DNA from: Bin80 sp965219915
GTDB taxonomy: Bacteria > Bacteroidota > Rhodothermia > Rhodothermales > Bin80
DNA length: 64,000 nt
NCBI GenBank assembly: GCA_965219915.1
Contig: OZ244794.1
Location: forward strand, 372,001 to 436,000
Direction of reading: 5' to 3'
Part shown: piece after piece, positions 26,332 through 34,774 of the stretch
Numbering within the stretch: position 1 is the first letter of the stretch
Layout of the letters: every line of letters begins with the position of its first letter
Program-made: the position numbers and the translations under genes
The notes under the pieces: model-generated
Database searches by the model: none
Told to the model about the DNA's origin: nothing
The model's input: the letters and a program-made list of their open reading frames with translations, nothing else

Positions 26332-28236
26332 TTAGGAAGAACCAGCGTTTCCGGCTTGAAAAGCGAAACGCATCGCAACCTGAAACAACGCATGCGTTCG
26401 CGCCCCCGCAGGGTGAGCGAGGTGCGGGTGGTCCAGTACATTCCGCATTGTGGCGCTCAAGCGCAGTCGCTCCCCCCAGAATCTTTTCTGAACGGTAAGA
26501 TGCAGATATACTGCGCCAGGCAGCCGCGTTGTATAGAATTCCGGGTTACCAGCAGCGGCCTGTTCAAACTCAGCCCAAGTCGTTGCCCCTACATAGCGGA
26601 GGCGCATATTCAGGCTGAATCGATCATTGGGATGAAATTCTGCCTGCCCTCCGATTTGCATACGGTGGTACCATGCACTGCGAAATGCATCCTCGTCTGA
26701 CCATGGATAAGCATAAACGCCATAGAGTTTCACGGTAAATTGACTGGTGAGAGGCATGTGAATACGCCCACTTGCCCGAGCAATCTGGCCACTGGCAGCT
26801 ACGATGTCCGTTGTTGCATGTAAGCGTGTACCGGTTGGATCGAGTAGGGCATGCATGCGTGGTCGCACGTGATTAGTCAGCCTTCGTAAACCACCGCTCA
26901 GGTACAGTTTGACCTGGTTGCCTGTGGTCCAGGCAAGATCCAAAGAATAAGTTGACCTCCGTATGGGAATATCTAGATGCATGAAGCTAAGCTCGGCATT
27001 CCCGGGGCGAAATCCTCTTGTTGCCCAGTCGGCGAACGTCATTTCGGCGGCAGGTGCCCGGTTTCTGAGCATCACCCGCAGATCAAGTCCAATCCGATCA
27101 TGCCACGCGCGGGAGTACACTTCATAGCCCAATATCCTGTCGTCAAGTGATAATGCAGCCATGGTGCGCATGCGCAGTCGATTTGGTGGCCCTAGGCTGA
27201 GTGTGACATCCCCGCGGTATGAGTAAAGCGTATTGCGTAATTCTTCGGGACCAAACTGCGCCTGCGCGAATACCCATCCTGCACCAAATTCAATCGAGTT
27301 CATTCCCAGAGATCTCGTTGAATGCAGGCGTCCGTGTGTCCGCTTTTGGACAACGTCAGTGAAAATCAATTCCGGGTTTTCACGTGTGGTTAAACTTGTA
27401 GAAATAGCCGATATGGAAAATCCGAGTAATTTGCGGGCTGAAGACATAGTCACAAACGTTGTCTGCCGATCAACAGGAATCTCTCTTCCCATAACAGGCG
27501 TGAACAACAGATCTTCTGTTCGGCTGGTAGCGGCGTTGACCATAAGACCAGACGATAATCCATCAAAGCCGAATGCACGATAAATAATGCGCGCATCTTT
27601 TTCGCCCCGGTAAAGCTGCAGTACGCGCGGTCGGATGCGAGGATCAGTTACATGATGTTCATCGGCAGCCACCATCCCACGATAGTGCCAGTTACTGGAG
27701 CTGACGGAAAGGGCGGCCTCAGCAGTGGGGCCGGTACGATCTACATTGGACCCTCCGAGGTCCGTGTATTTGTACGGGCCGGGATCTCCGGTTTCATTCC
27801 CAGCGCCAACTTGTCCCCTCAGGGATAAACCTCTGGATGGTTTGCACATAGTAATCTGAACCGCCCCTCCATGTGCCAACACCCCGCCAATGAGTACGGG
27901 CATTGCGTTCAGACGAATTTCACATATTTCTGAAAGTGCTATGGGCAAGCTGTTTAGGCTCTGACGGTTTAATGCCCGTAAACTGATCAGCTGCCCATCA
28001 ATGAACAGACCCCACTCAGGGCTAGCCTCCCAAGACGTTCCCAAAGGCGCAATATCCCAGTGGTATCCCTCGGTAGAACTGCCGGACCAGTCGTCTGCAA
28101 GTTCCAGAATATCGCTCAGTCTGAGTACACCGGCCCTGGTAAGGTCTTCCGCAGTCAATACCTGGGCACAGACGCCCATTGTCGTGCAGGCCGCAATCAG
28201 CAGACAGAATGTCGTCCTGCACCAGCAAAGCATCAT
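26332..28236 (-). CDS. TonB-receptor-like outer-membrane protein with plug domain
   Basis: A 634-residue exported protein with a signal peptide ending GVCA-Q. Residues about 27-135 look like a TonB plug domain: TAEDLTRAGVLRLSDILELADDW, WGLFIDGQLISLRALNRQSLNSLPIALSEICEIRL, then GGAVQITMCKP. The rest is barrel-like with aromatic-rich strands and a near-terminal NVLDHPHL segment typical of TonB receptors. No carboxypeptidase-like domain precedes the plug, and the C-terminus ends in Ser rather than Phe. Its ATG overlaps the previous stop by four bases (ATGA), so it is made together with the small barrel protein and the Wzi-like protein. The function is probably surface related, perhaps polysaccharide or ion uptake. 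Confidence 0.66.
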   Translation of the reverse strand: MMLCWCRTTFCLLIAACTTMGVCAQVLTAEDLTRAGVLRLSDILELADDWSGSSTEGYHWDIAPLGTSWEASPEWGLFIDGQLISLRALNRQSLNSLPIALSEICEIRLNAMPVLIGGVLAHGGAVQITMCKPSRGLSLRGQVGAGNETGDPGPYKYTDLGGSNVDRTGPTAEAALSVSSSNWHYRGMVAADEHHVTDPRIRPRVLQLYRGEKDARIIYRAFGFDGLSSGLMVNAATSRTEDLLFTPVMGREIPVDRQTTFVTMSSARKLLGFSISAISTSLTTRENPELIFTDVVQKRTHGRLHSTRSLGMNSIEFGAGWVFAQAQFGPEELRNTLYSYRGDVTLSLGPPNRLRMRTMAALSLDDRILGYEVYSRAWHDRIGLDLRVMLRNRAPAAEMTFADWATRGFRPGNAELSFMHLDIPIRRSTYSLDLAWTTGNQVKLYLSGGLRRLTNHVRPRMHALLDPTGTRLHATTDIVAASGQIARASGRIHMPLTSQFTVKLYGVYAYPWSDEDAFRSAWYHRMQIGGQAEFHPNDRFSLNMRLRYVGATTWAEFEQAAAGNPEFYTTRLPGAVYLHLTVQKRFWGERLRLSATMRNVLDHPHLAHPAGARTHALFQVAMRFAFQAGNAGSS

Positions 28237-28802
28237 TCCAGAATAGCTTTGAGGAGTCGGCCTGTTTTCATCTGATAACCAATTCCGGCAGAGACAAACC
28301 AGAGTTGCATTAAAGGTCTGGTTTGTACGCGTAGGCGCTCAGTCTGACCAAACAAAAACCAATCTCGACCAATTCTTAGTGAAGCTCGCAGACTTGCACT
28401 ACTGACAAAATCACTCTCGCTGCTCTCGCCGGAAAACGTTGTCACTGCATCATCAAATGACATGCGATAATTACCTATACCAACCGTCGGTGTCAGTGCG
28501 AACCTGTACCCAAGAGGCAGCCTCACCCCCCAATCCGAGCTAATCCATAGCGCCCCGAACCCGGGTACATCGCTGCGGGTATCAAAGCGGTGAACACCTA
28601 GACTGATCCCCCAGTCACCGAAATAAAATGGCGTAACCAGGGAAGCTTTCATGCCCCGACCGGGATGCCAGTGATCATGCAGGATGTTTTGGTTCACATT
28701 CTGTGTTGCCTGGATGCGCATTTCCAGACTGCTGAACGGATCCTGAGCGAGGCAGGGCGCCGTAACTGCAAGCAGAACCAGTATAGTCAACGGGCGCCTC
28801 AC
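28233..28802 (-). CDS. Small outer-membrane barrel-like protein, unknown function
   Basis: A 189-residue exported protein. I set the start at the GTG at 28802, which overlaps the Wzi-like stop as GTGA, rather than the TTG at 28811; this gives RRPLTILVLLAVTAPCLAQ as a normal signal peptide. The mature part is rich in Gly and aromatic residues and alternates strands (LVTPFYFGDWGISLGVHRF, WGVRLPLGYRFALTPTVGIGNYRM, ASLRIGRDWFLFGQTERLRV, WFVSAGIGYQM), suggesting a barrel of about eight strands. No named family recognised. The tight coupling on both sides points to a joint role with Wzi and the plug-bearing receptor. Confidence 0.6.
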   Translation of the reverse strand: MRRPLTILVLLAVTAPCLAQDPFSSLEMRIQATQNVNQNILHDHWHPGRGMKASLVTPFYFGDWGISLGVHRFDTRSDVPGFGALWISSDWGVRLPLGYRFALTPTVGIGNYRMSFDDAVTTFSGESSESDFVSSASLRASLRIGRDWFLFGQTERLRVQTRPLMQLWFVSAGIGYQMKTGRLLKAILE

Positions 28803-30340
28803 TGGCTCCAAAGGTCTATGGCGGTGTCGAGCGTGAGTATCACCCCTGCGCTTATCAACCCCACGAAACGATTACTGCCGCTATCGGTCACATTATAGCC
28901 TCCGTCAGCTGCAATCCACCACCAATGCGTCGGTTGGTAGGTCACGCCGATTGATCCGCGAATGGTTTGCTCTACGTCACCATCGAGAAGATTACTCACA
29001 GTTTCCGAATTGCCCGGGAATGGCTGGCGCATATCGCGTTCCCCCTGCAGCAGCATATCCAGCTTGGGTCCAAATCGCAGTCCGCGGACTTTATGGTCCA
29101 TGTAAAACTCAGCAGACAATGAAGTGTGTACGTAATCACTGAACTGTGTGGCCAGCCCCCGATTGAGAAATATGTACTGTCCTTCAGTCTGCGGAGCATT
29201 GTAAGCTCTTGATGTAACCGTTTCCAACGTTAACCTGAGATCAGCTTTAGGCAGTGCATACGTTGCCGAACCGGTAAGTACAAAAGTGATTGTCTCCGGG
29301 CCTGTATTGGCCTGCAGGCGGATATCGTCTACCATAAACTGCCCCTGAAGCGTCAGACGTTTGAGCTGCGCCCACAAAAGCCCGGCCAAAAAACCGTTGT
29401 TATCATCGTTTTTTGGCACATTGTCTACAACAAACGTAAATGGGTTCACCGGGTTGAGATACTTCAGGGATATTCCGGCAGTGGGTCCAGAATAAATGGC
29501 CGATTCCATAAAACTGATTACGAATTTGTTGGACGGACGGTAGTCCCATCGATGTGCGGCGTGGAACCGCCGTGTGCTGCCTAAGGTGACCGAATCATCA
29601 GCAGCCCGTCCCGTGTAGTATCGCCCGTCTGTCGCGCTGTCCAATTCACTCAGGACTGCGGTTATGGATACTCGGGGACTCCCGATCCGCAGGAGTATCT
29701 GGTCTCTACTACGTGCATTATTGCTGACAATCGTAGAGGCATCACCCGGTGCGCTCCAGTGTATGTCCCAGCGTCCCGCATACGCCGATACCCAGCGACT
29801 GTGCCAGCCTACATAGGAGTGTTCACTTCGGGCCCATAAGCGCAGCGTGGCATCTAGGCCATCAGGATCGTTTTCGTAAAAGCGGTTATGCTGCAAAGAG
29901 AGTTCTGCCACAGCAGGTCCAGCTTCAAGGTAACCGGTGGCCCATGTACCGTACCAGTAGAAATTTACAGACTCCCCAAGGGGCCTGACAAGATCTTTTC
30001 GGTCACTATTGATAATATCAGTTGCCGCCATGAAGGTGTACCCTACTGTGGTTTCAGCCTCAGGCTTGTCGACAGGTTTAAGCTTGCGACGAAGCAACGT
30101 TGTCCAGTGTTGCTCTGAACTGTTCAGGGCGGTAGTGTCCAGTCGACTCAGCGCATCCCACACATCACCTCGGCGATAAGGCAGCGATGTGGGATTCAAT
30201 TCAAGTAGATGCCCTCGACGCTGAAGCCGTACGATATACTCGTAGGCGTAGTCATTCACCGGCAGCAGACGATTCCCCTGGGCCTGGACCAAAATGGGTA
30301 ACAATATAATCGGGCTGACAAACAACACGCGCAGCAGCAT
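28799..30340 (-). CDS. Wzi-family capsule assembly outer-membrane protein
   Basis: A 513-residue exported barrel with signal peptide ending VQA-Q. The N-terminal region LLPVNDYAYEYIVRLQRRGHL, followed by NPTSLPYRRGDVWDAL, is characteristic of the caps_assemb_Wzi family in Bacteroidota, where a periplasmic helical segment precedes an 18-strand barrel. Later stretches fit the family's loops: SVNFYWYGTWATGYLEAGPAVAE, GRWDIHWSAPGD and FHAAHRWDYRPSNKFVISFMESAIYSG. E. coli Wzi is a lectin that anchors capsule to the cell surface. It is the first gene of a three-gene operon and is divergent, across 456 bases, from a sugar transferase that starts polysaccharide synthesis, which supports the call. Confidence 0.75.
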   Translation of the reverse strand: MLLRVLFVSPIILLPILVQAQGNRLLPVNDYAYEYIVRLQRRGHLLELNPTSLPYRRGDVWDALSRLDTTALNSSEQHWTTLLRRKLKPVDKPEAETTVGYTFMAATDIINSDRKDLVRPLGESVNFYWYGTWATGYLEAGPAVAELSLQHNRFYENDPDGLDATLRLWARSEHSYVGWHSRWVSAYAGRWDIHWSAPGDASTIVSNNARSRDQILLRIGSPRVSITAVLSELDSATDGRYYTGRAADDSVTLGSTRRFHAAHRWDYRPSNKFVISFMESAIYSGPTAGISLKYLNPVNPFTFVVDNVPKNDDNNGFLAGLLWAQLKRLTLQGQFMVDDIRLQANTGPETITFVLTGSATYALPKADLRLTLETVTSRAYNAPQTEGQYIFLNRGLATQFSDYVHTSLSAEFYMDHKVRGLRFGPKLDMLLQGERDMRQPFPGNSETVSNLLDGDVEQTIRGSIGVTYQPTHWWWIAADGGYNVTDSGSNRFVGLISAGVILTLDTAIDLWSQ

Positions 30341-30796
30341 GCATTAGGCAAATAGTTGAAAACGAAAGATAGGTTGTTACAACTCTATTAATGCAAAGTA
30401 CGATCCGTTCGTGCGAAAGCCCCCAGTGTATTCGGCACGACAGCGGATGTGCCTGAAACGCTTTCCCAACCGTGAAGGGGGGTTGTTTACGGTCGTTTAG
30501 CATCATTACGACATTTGCCGAAGTCATTCGATATATTCACTCATGTGCTACACCATCAGAGCGTCAACGGACTCGAACCAGTTAACGACTCTCCGCTGGC
30601 TTCAGCACCGTGCTGAAATTCTCCAATTTGCTCCCCTGCCCGCAAAATGCAACCCGAAACACCATCGCAAGCTGCATAGATCTGGGGAATCGCCTGAGGA
30701 GAAAAACGGTCGAGGCCACTCCGTCAATCACGATATCAGATCGGGCAACGTGATTCGGATTGGTAGAGTATAAGCCCCTGTAGTATTGTTTTCGGG
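30341..30796. other. Divergent intergenic region between wzi-like and sugar transferase genes
   Basis: These 456 bases must hold both divergent promoters. The clearest element is a 17-base palindrome at 30601-30617. The plus-strand frame at 30543-30773 overlaps it but has no recognisable similarity and runs across the palindrome. No RNA gene is evident. Confidence 0.5.
30601..30617. promoter_or_regulatory. Perfect 17-base palindrome, operator-like
   Basis: TTCAGCAC (30601-30608) and GTGCTGAA (30610-30617) are perfect arms around one C. It lies near the middle of the divergent region between two polysaccharide-related operons, so a shared regulator site is a reasonable reading. It could also fold as a very tight hairpin in RNA. 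Confidence 0.4.
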
Positions 30797-32218
30797 ATGT
30801 CCCGTACAGTTGAAATTATTTCCCTGATCGTTGTCGATACCCTTGCTGCTTCGGCGTCCGTCTTCGTGTTCCTGTTGATGAGATTCCGCGGCGATTTCGA
30901 CATAATGGGCTTTGAACACCCAGTTACGGGAGATGTGATTTACCCTTTGTTTATCCCGGTGCTAGCTACACCTTTTTGGATAGTGATGCTCTTGCTTGCA
31001 GGCATGTACCGGGAACGGCATGCCTCGAGCCGTCTTGACGAGAGCGTGTCATTGATCAAAGTAGTTACGGTTGGCGTCCTGATTCTTGCATTCAGCGTAT
31101 TCATTGACCTTTGGAATCCGCTGGGAAACCGGTTCGGCCTCGCAATCTACTGGGCTTCGTTCCTGGGAATGATTGTTTTTGGGCGGATCATAGTACGTTC
31201 TGTACAGAAAGCTTTGATCCTGCGCGGCCATGGAAATCATCGTGCCCTGGTGGTGGGCTGGAGTGATCAGGTAGAACGCCTATACCAGGATGTAGCCAAA
31301 TATCCAGCTGCAGGGATTCAAATTGTTGGAGCAGTGCGATTGGGTCAGAAAGATGTTCTTTCCTCAAACGGAGAAGACCTGCAACATCAGCATCCCGAGC
31401 ATGCCATAGAGCAATTACCTGATCTGATTGACGAGTTGCTCGTGCATGATGTATTGATTGCGCTGGGCTCCGAAGACAATAAAGAACTGTCTGAGGTGCT
31501 GCGCCTGTGCGACGGCAAGAGTGTGACGCTCAAGATCGTGCCAGATTTTTACTCAGTGATCGGTGGTATGGCACGGACTGAACACATATATGGTCTACCA
31601 CTCATTGAGGTATTGCCGATCCCTATGCCCGCCTGGCAACAGTACACGAAGCGATTAATTGATCTGATTGTCGCCTTGCTGGTTCTGGTCGTAGGATTAC
31701 CACTATGGATTGGGATCACGATTGCCATAGCAACCACATCAAAGGGAGGGTCAATTTACAGGCAGAATCGTGTGGGACGTAAAGGACGCACTTTCACCAT
31801 GTATAAATTCAGGACCATGCGTCGGGATGCTGAAGCCCAGACCGGACCGGTTTGGGCTTCCAAAGATGACCCGCGTTATACTCCTGTCGGAGGTTGGTTG
31901 CGCAGGACGCGACTCGACGAAATTCCACAGCTCTGGAACGTGCTTCGCGGGGATATGAGCCTGGTGGGGCCCCGTCCAGAACGGCCATACTTTGTAGAAA
32001 AACTGATCGGAAAAATACCGCTATATAATCGCCGGCACCGCATAAGGCCTGGTATTACTGGATGGGCTCAAGTCATGTGGCACTACGACAGCTCCCTTGA
32101 AGATGTACAGCAGAAGGTTAAATTTGACCTTTATTACATCGAGAATATGAGTTTGAGCATGGATTTGAAGATCCTGCTTCGGACCTTTCAGGCGGTAATA
32201 TCCGGAGGCGGCCGTTGA
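30797..32218 (+). CDS. Polyprenyl-phosphate sugar-1-phosphate transferase (WcaJ/WbaP type)
   Basis: A 473-residue polyisoprenyl-phosphate hexose-1-phosphate transferase, the committing enzyme of exopolysaccharide or O-antigen synthesis. Four membrane segments occupy roughly residues 5-135, followed by a CoA-binding-like Rossmann region (RALVVGWSDQVERLYQDV, about 150-260). The catalytic domain starts with the re-entrant helix TKRLIDLIVALLVLVVGLPL (about 285-305) and carries YKFRTMRRDAEAQTGP, LRRTRLDEIPQLWNVL, RGDMSLVGPRPERP and RPGITGWAQV. The Asp-Glu of LDEIPQ is the expected catalytic pair. Length fits WbaP-like enzymes. The next gene starts in its last codons (TTGA overlap). Confidence 0.92.
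   Translation: MSRTVEIISLIVVDTLAASASVFVFLLMRFRGDFDIMGFEHPVTGDVIYPLFIPVLATPFWIVMLLLAGMYRERHASSRLDESVSLIKVVTVGVLILAFSVFIDLWNPLGNRFGLAIYWASFLGMIVFGRIIVRSVQKALILRGHGNHRALVVGWSDQVERLYQDVAKYPAAGIQIVGAVRLGQKDVLSSNGEDLQHQHPEHAIEQLPDLIDELLVHDVLIALGSEDNKELSEVLRLCDGKSVTLKIVPDFYSVIGGMARTEHIYGLPLIEVLPIPMPAWQQYTKRLIDLIVALLVLVVGLPLWIGITIAIATTSKGGSIYRQNRVGRKGRTFTMYKFRTMRRDAEAQTGPVWASKDDPRYTPVGGWLRRTRLDEIPQLWNVLRGDMSLVGPRPERPYFVEKLIGKIPLYNRRHRIRPGITGWAQVMWHYDSSLEDVQQKVKFDLYYIENMSLSMDLKILLRTFQAVISGGGR
32204..32208 (+). promoter_or_regulatory. Ribosome binding site that sets a TTG start
   Basis: GGAGG lies six bases before TTG at 32215. As Shine-Dalgarno sequences are rare in this window, this one supports TTG as the start of the fused dehydrogenase gene. 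Confidence 0.5.
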
Positions 32219-34200
32219 GTGCCCTCGACCAGTTTTCGAACGACGAACACCGCGGTCTTCTCCGTGCGCTTCTTCTACCTCGTGTTATCGAGGAGCATAT
32301 GCTCCGGCTCATCCGCCACAACCGGATATCAAAATGGTTTAGTGGCTATGGCCAGGAAGCTATTGCGGTCGGTTGTACCTGGGCACTTCGAAGCAGCGAT
32401 GTGATTCTCCCATTGCACAGAAATTTGGGTGTGTGGACCACGCGGGAGGTGCCCCTCAAACCATTGTTCTGCCAGTTAATGGGACGGAAGGGAGGTTATA
32501 CCATGGGACGGGACAGGACCTTTCATTTTGGTCTGTCGGAAAAGCGTATCGTGGGGATGATCTCCCACCTGGGAGCCATGCTCCCGGTGGCCTGTGGTAT
32601 AGCACAGGCGGCCCAACTCAAAAGCAGCGGAAATATTGCGGCAGTCTTTTGTGGAGACGGAGCCACAAGGGAGGGGGACTTCCATGAGGCCTGCAGTCTG
32701 GCTGGGGTTTGGAAGCTGCCTGTGTTATTCGTCGTTGAGAATAATGGTTACGGTCTCTCCACACCGACCGAAGAGGCGCTGCCCATCACCAACTTGGCAG
32801 ACGCAGCTTCGGGATACGGATTTCCGGGGGAATCCGTCGATGGTAACAATGTGCTTGATGTGGTTGTAGCCGTCCGTACTGCCGCGGAGCGTGCACGTGC
32901 CGGGAAAGGAGCCACACTCCTGGAGATGAAGACCTTTCGCCGCCGAGGACATGAGGAAGCATCAGGAACGAAATATGTCCCCCAAGCGCTCATGGAGGAA
33001 TGGGCACAAAGGGACCCCGTGGATCAGTATATCCAATTGCTGACCGAAGCGAAGGTAACCTCCTCCAGGGAGGTGGAAGATGTTCGGGAAGAACTATCAG
33101 AGATCGTCAGCGCCGCATCTGAATACGCACTGGCACAACCCCTAGTGGAGAGTACTCCTGATCGGGAAAAAGCTGCGGTCTTCGTGCCAAACAGCGCACC
33201 GCCTCGACCGTCTCGCGGCGCCCAACCCGAAATACGGTTCGTTGATGCGATTCGTGAAGCAATGTTGCAGGCCATGGAAGAGGACGACAGCCTGCTGTTA
33301 TTGGGACAGGATGTGGCCGAGTACGGTGGAGTCTTCAAAACCTCGGCCGGTCTACTGGAGAAGTTTGGTCGAGAACGTGTGCGGAACACGCCCATCATAG
33401 AAAGCGGAATATTGGGGGCGGCCCTAGGATTGGCACTTGAGGGTTTTAGGCCTATCATCGAAATGCAGTACGCCGATTTTATTGCCTGTGGCTTCAATCA
33501 GATTGTAAACAACCTGGCAACAACCACTTACCGGTGGAATGCACCGGTTAATGTGACGATTCGGGCGCCATTCGGAGGACATATCGGAGCTGGACCGTTC
33601 CATTCTCAATGCAAGGAGGCCTGGTTCTGTCATGTTCCGGGCTTGAAAGTTGTTGTTCCGGCAACACCAAGAGATGCTAAAGGGCTGCTGCTTGCTTCAA
33701 TAGCCGATCCGAACCCGGTCCTGTATTTTGAGCACAAACATCTGTATCGCAGTACGCGCGGACCCGTGCCAAATGATATTTTTGATGTCCCCTTGGGCAG
33801 CGCGGTCTGCGCGCACCCGGGGGAAGATGTCACGATTGTCACCTATGGACTTGGTGTTCAATGGTCGCTGGAAGAAGCCCAATTACAAAAGGAGCAGACT
33901 GGTGCCGGCGTTGAGGTCATTGACCTGCGAACGCTCGTGCCATGGGACAAGGATCTGGTTTTGGCCTCGCTGAAAAAAACCGGCCGACTCTTAGTGCTGC
34001 ACGAAGCTAGCATGACCGGTGGCTTCGGAGGTGAAATTACTGCAAGGATCGTGGAGGAAGGGTTTGAGTATCTGGATGCACCTCCTGTACGTGTGGCCAG
34101 CTTGGATACCCCCGTGCCCTTTTCGCTCAATCTGGAAACCGAGATATTTTCTGCCCGTGCCCGGCTCAAGGAAGCACTTGACCATCTGATCAGGTATTAG
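32215..34200 (+). CDS. Fused E1 alpha/beta 2-oxoacid (branched-chain) dehydrogenase
   Basis: A 661-residue single-chain E1, the thiamine-diphosphate decarboxylase of a 2-oxoacid dehydrogenase complex. Residues about 1-320 are the alpha part: HRNLGVWTTREVPLKPLFCQLMGR, then the ThDP motif GDGATREGDFHEACSLAGVWKLPVLFVVENNGYG. Residues about 338-661 are the beta part: IRFVDAIREAMLQAMEEDDSLLLLGQDVAEYGGVFKTSAGL, ESGILGAALGLALEGFRPI, LYFEHKHLYRS and VIDLRTLVPWD. Bacteroidota often carry this fused form, generally assigned to branched-chain 2-oxoacids. No E2 or E3 gene is in the window. The TTG start overlaps the sugar transferase stop by four bases (TTGA) with GGAGG in front. Confidence 0.88.
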   Translation: MSALDQFSNDEHRGLLRALLLPRVIEEHMLRLIRHNRISKWFSGYGQEAIAVGCTWALRSSDVILPLHRNLGVWTTREVPLKPLFCQLMGRKGGYTMGRDRTFHFGLSEKRIVGMISHLGAMLPVACGIAQAAQLKSSGNIAAVFCGDGATREGDFHEACSLAGVWKLPVLFVVENNGYGLSTPTEEALPITNLADAASGYGFPGESVDGNNVLDVVVAVRTAAERARAGKGATLLEMKTFRRRGHEEASGTKYVPQALMEEWAQRDPVDQYIQLLTEAKVTSSREVEDVREELSEIVSAASEYALAQPLVESTPDREKAAVFVPNSAPPRPSRGAQPEIRFVDAIREAMLQAMEEDDSLLLLGQDVAEYGGVFKTSAGLLEKFGRERVRNTPIIESGILGAALGLALEGFRPIIEMQYADFIACGFNQIVNNLATTTYRWNAPVNVTIRAPFGGHIGAGPFHSQCKEAWFCHVPGLKVVVPATPRDAKGLLLASIADPNPVLYFEHKHLYRSTRGPVPNDIFDVPLGSAVCAHPGEDVTIVTYGLGVQWSLEEAQLQKEQTGAGVEVIDLRTLVPWDKDLVLASLKKTGRLLVLHEASMTGGFGGEITARIVEEGFEYLDAPPVRVASLDTPVPFSLNLETEIFSARARLKEALDHLIRY

Positions 34201-34306
34201 CCTTGATCATCCGCACAGCGGCTTGCGTACATCCCTGTTTTTGGGGGAATACGTCGGCATTTTCTGAAACCATCAGTATAACTGGTTGCAGTCAGCCTGC
34301 TCAATT

Positions 34307-34768
34307 ATGTTAGAACTTGGAGATAAGGCACCGGATTTTATAGGCCCGTTAGGAAATGGGGGTCAGCTTCGTCTCAGTGAATTCTTCGGGCGCAAGATCG
34401 CTCTGTATTTCTATCCACTGAACGATACCCCCGGATGTGTGATGGAGGCCTGCAGTATTCGAGACAACTGGGATTCGATAAAAGAGGCGGGGATTGTTGT
34501 TATCGGAGTCTCTCCCAACAGTGCGAAGTCTCATAAACGTTTTGCCGCGAAGTATAATCTGCCTTTCTTCCTGATAGCGGACAAAGACAAGAAGGTTATC
34601 GATCTGTATGGTGTTTGGGGAGAAAAGATGATGTACGGCAAGACCTTCCTGGGACTTAAGCGTACGACTTTCCTGATTGATGAATCCGGTAGGATCATAA
34701 AGATCTTCAAGCGTCCGAAGAATAGGGTTCACGGGAAGGAGATTCTGGATGCATTCGCGAAGCTGTAA
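34307..34768 (+). CDS. bcp: Thioredoxin-dependent peroxiredoxin, BCP type
   Basis: A 153-residue peroxiredoxin of the BCP/PrxQ class, reducing hydrogen and organic peroxides in the cytoplasm with thioredoxin as donor. The ATG at 34307 gives the usual start LELGDKAPDF; an in-frame TTG at 34286 would add seven residues. The active site DTPGCVMEACSIRD holds the peroxidatic Cys44 and the resolving Cys49 in the normal five-residue spacing. KRTTFLIDESGRI and the C-terminal EILDAFAKL are standard. It is six bases from gatB and likely co-transcribed with it. Confidence 0.92.
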   Translation: MLELGDKAPDFIGPLGNGGQLRLSEFFGRKIALYFYPLNDTPGCVMEACSIRDNWDSIKEAGIVVIGVSPNSAKSHKRFAAKYNLPFFLIADKDKKVIDLYGVWGEKMMYGKTFLGLKRTTFLIDESGRIIKIFKRPKNRVHGKEILDAFAKL

Positions 34769-34774
34769 TAGTCG

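Noticed and set aside
30569..30579. GGACTCGAACC, the complement of a tRNA T-arm
   Set aside because: No matching acceptor stem, D-arm or anticodon arm can be built on the minus strand.
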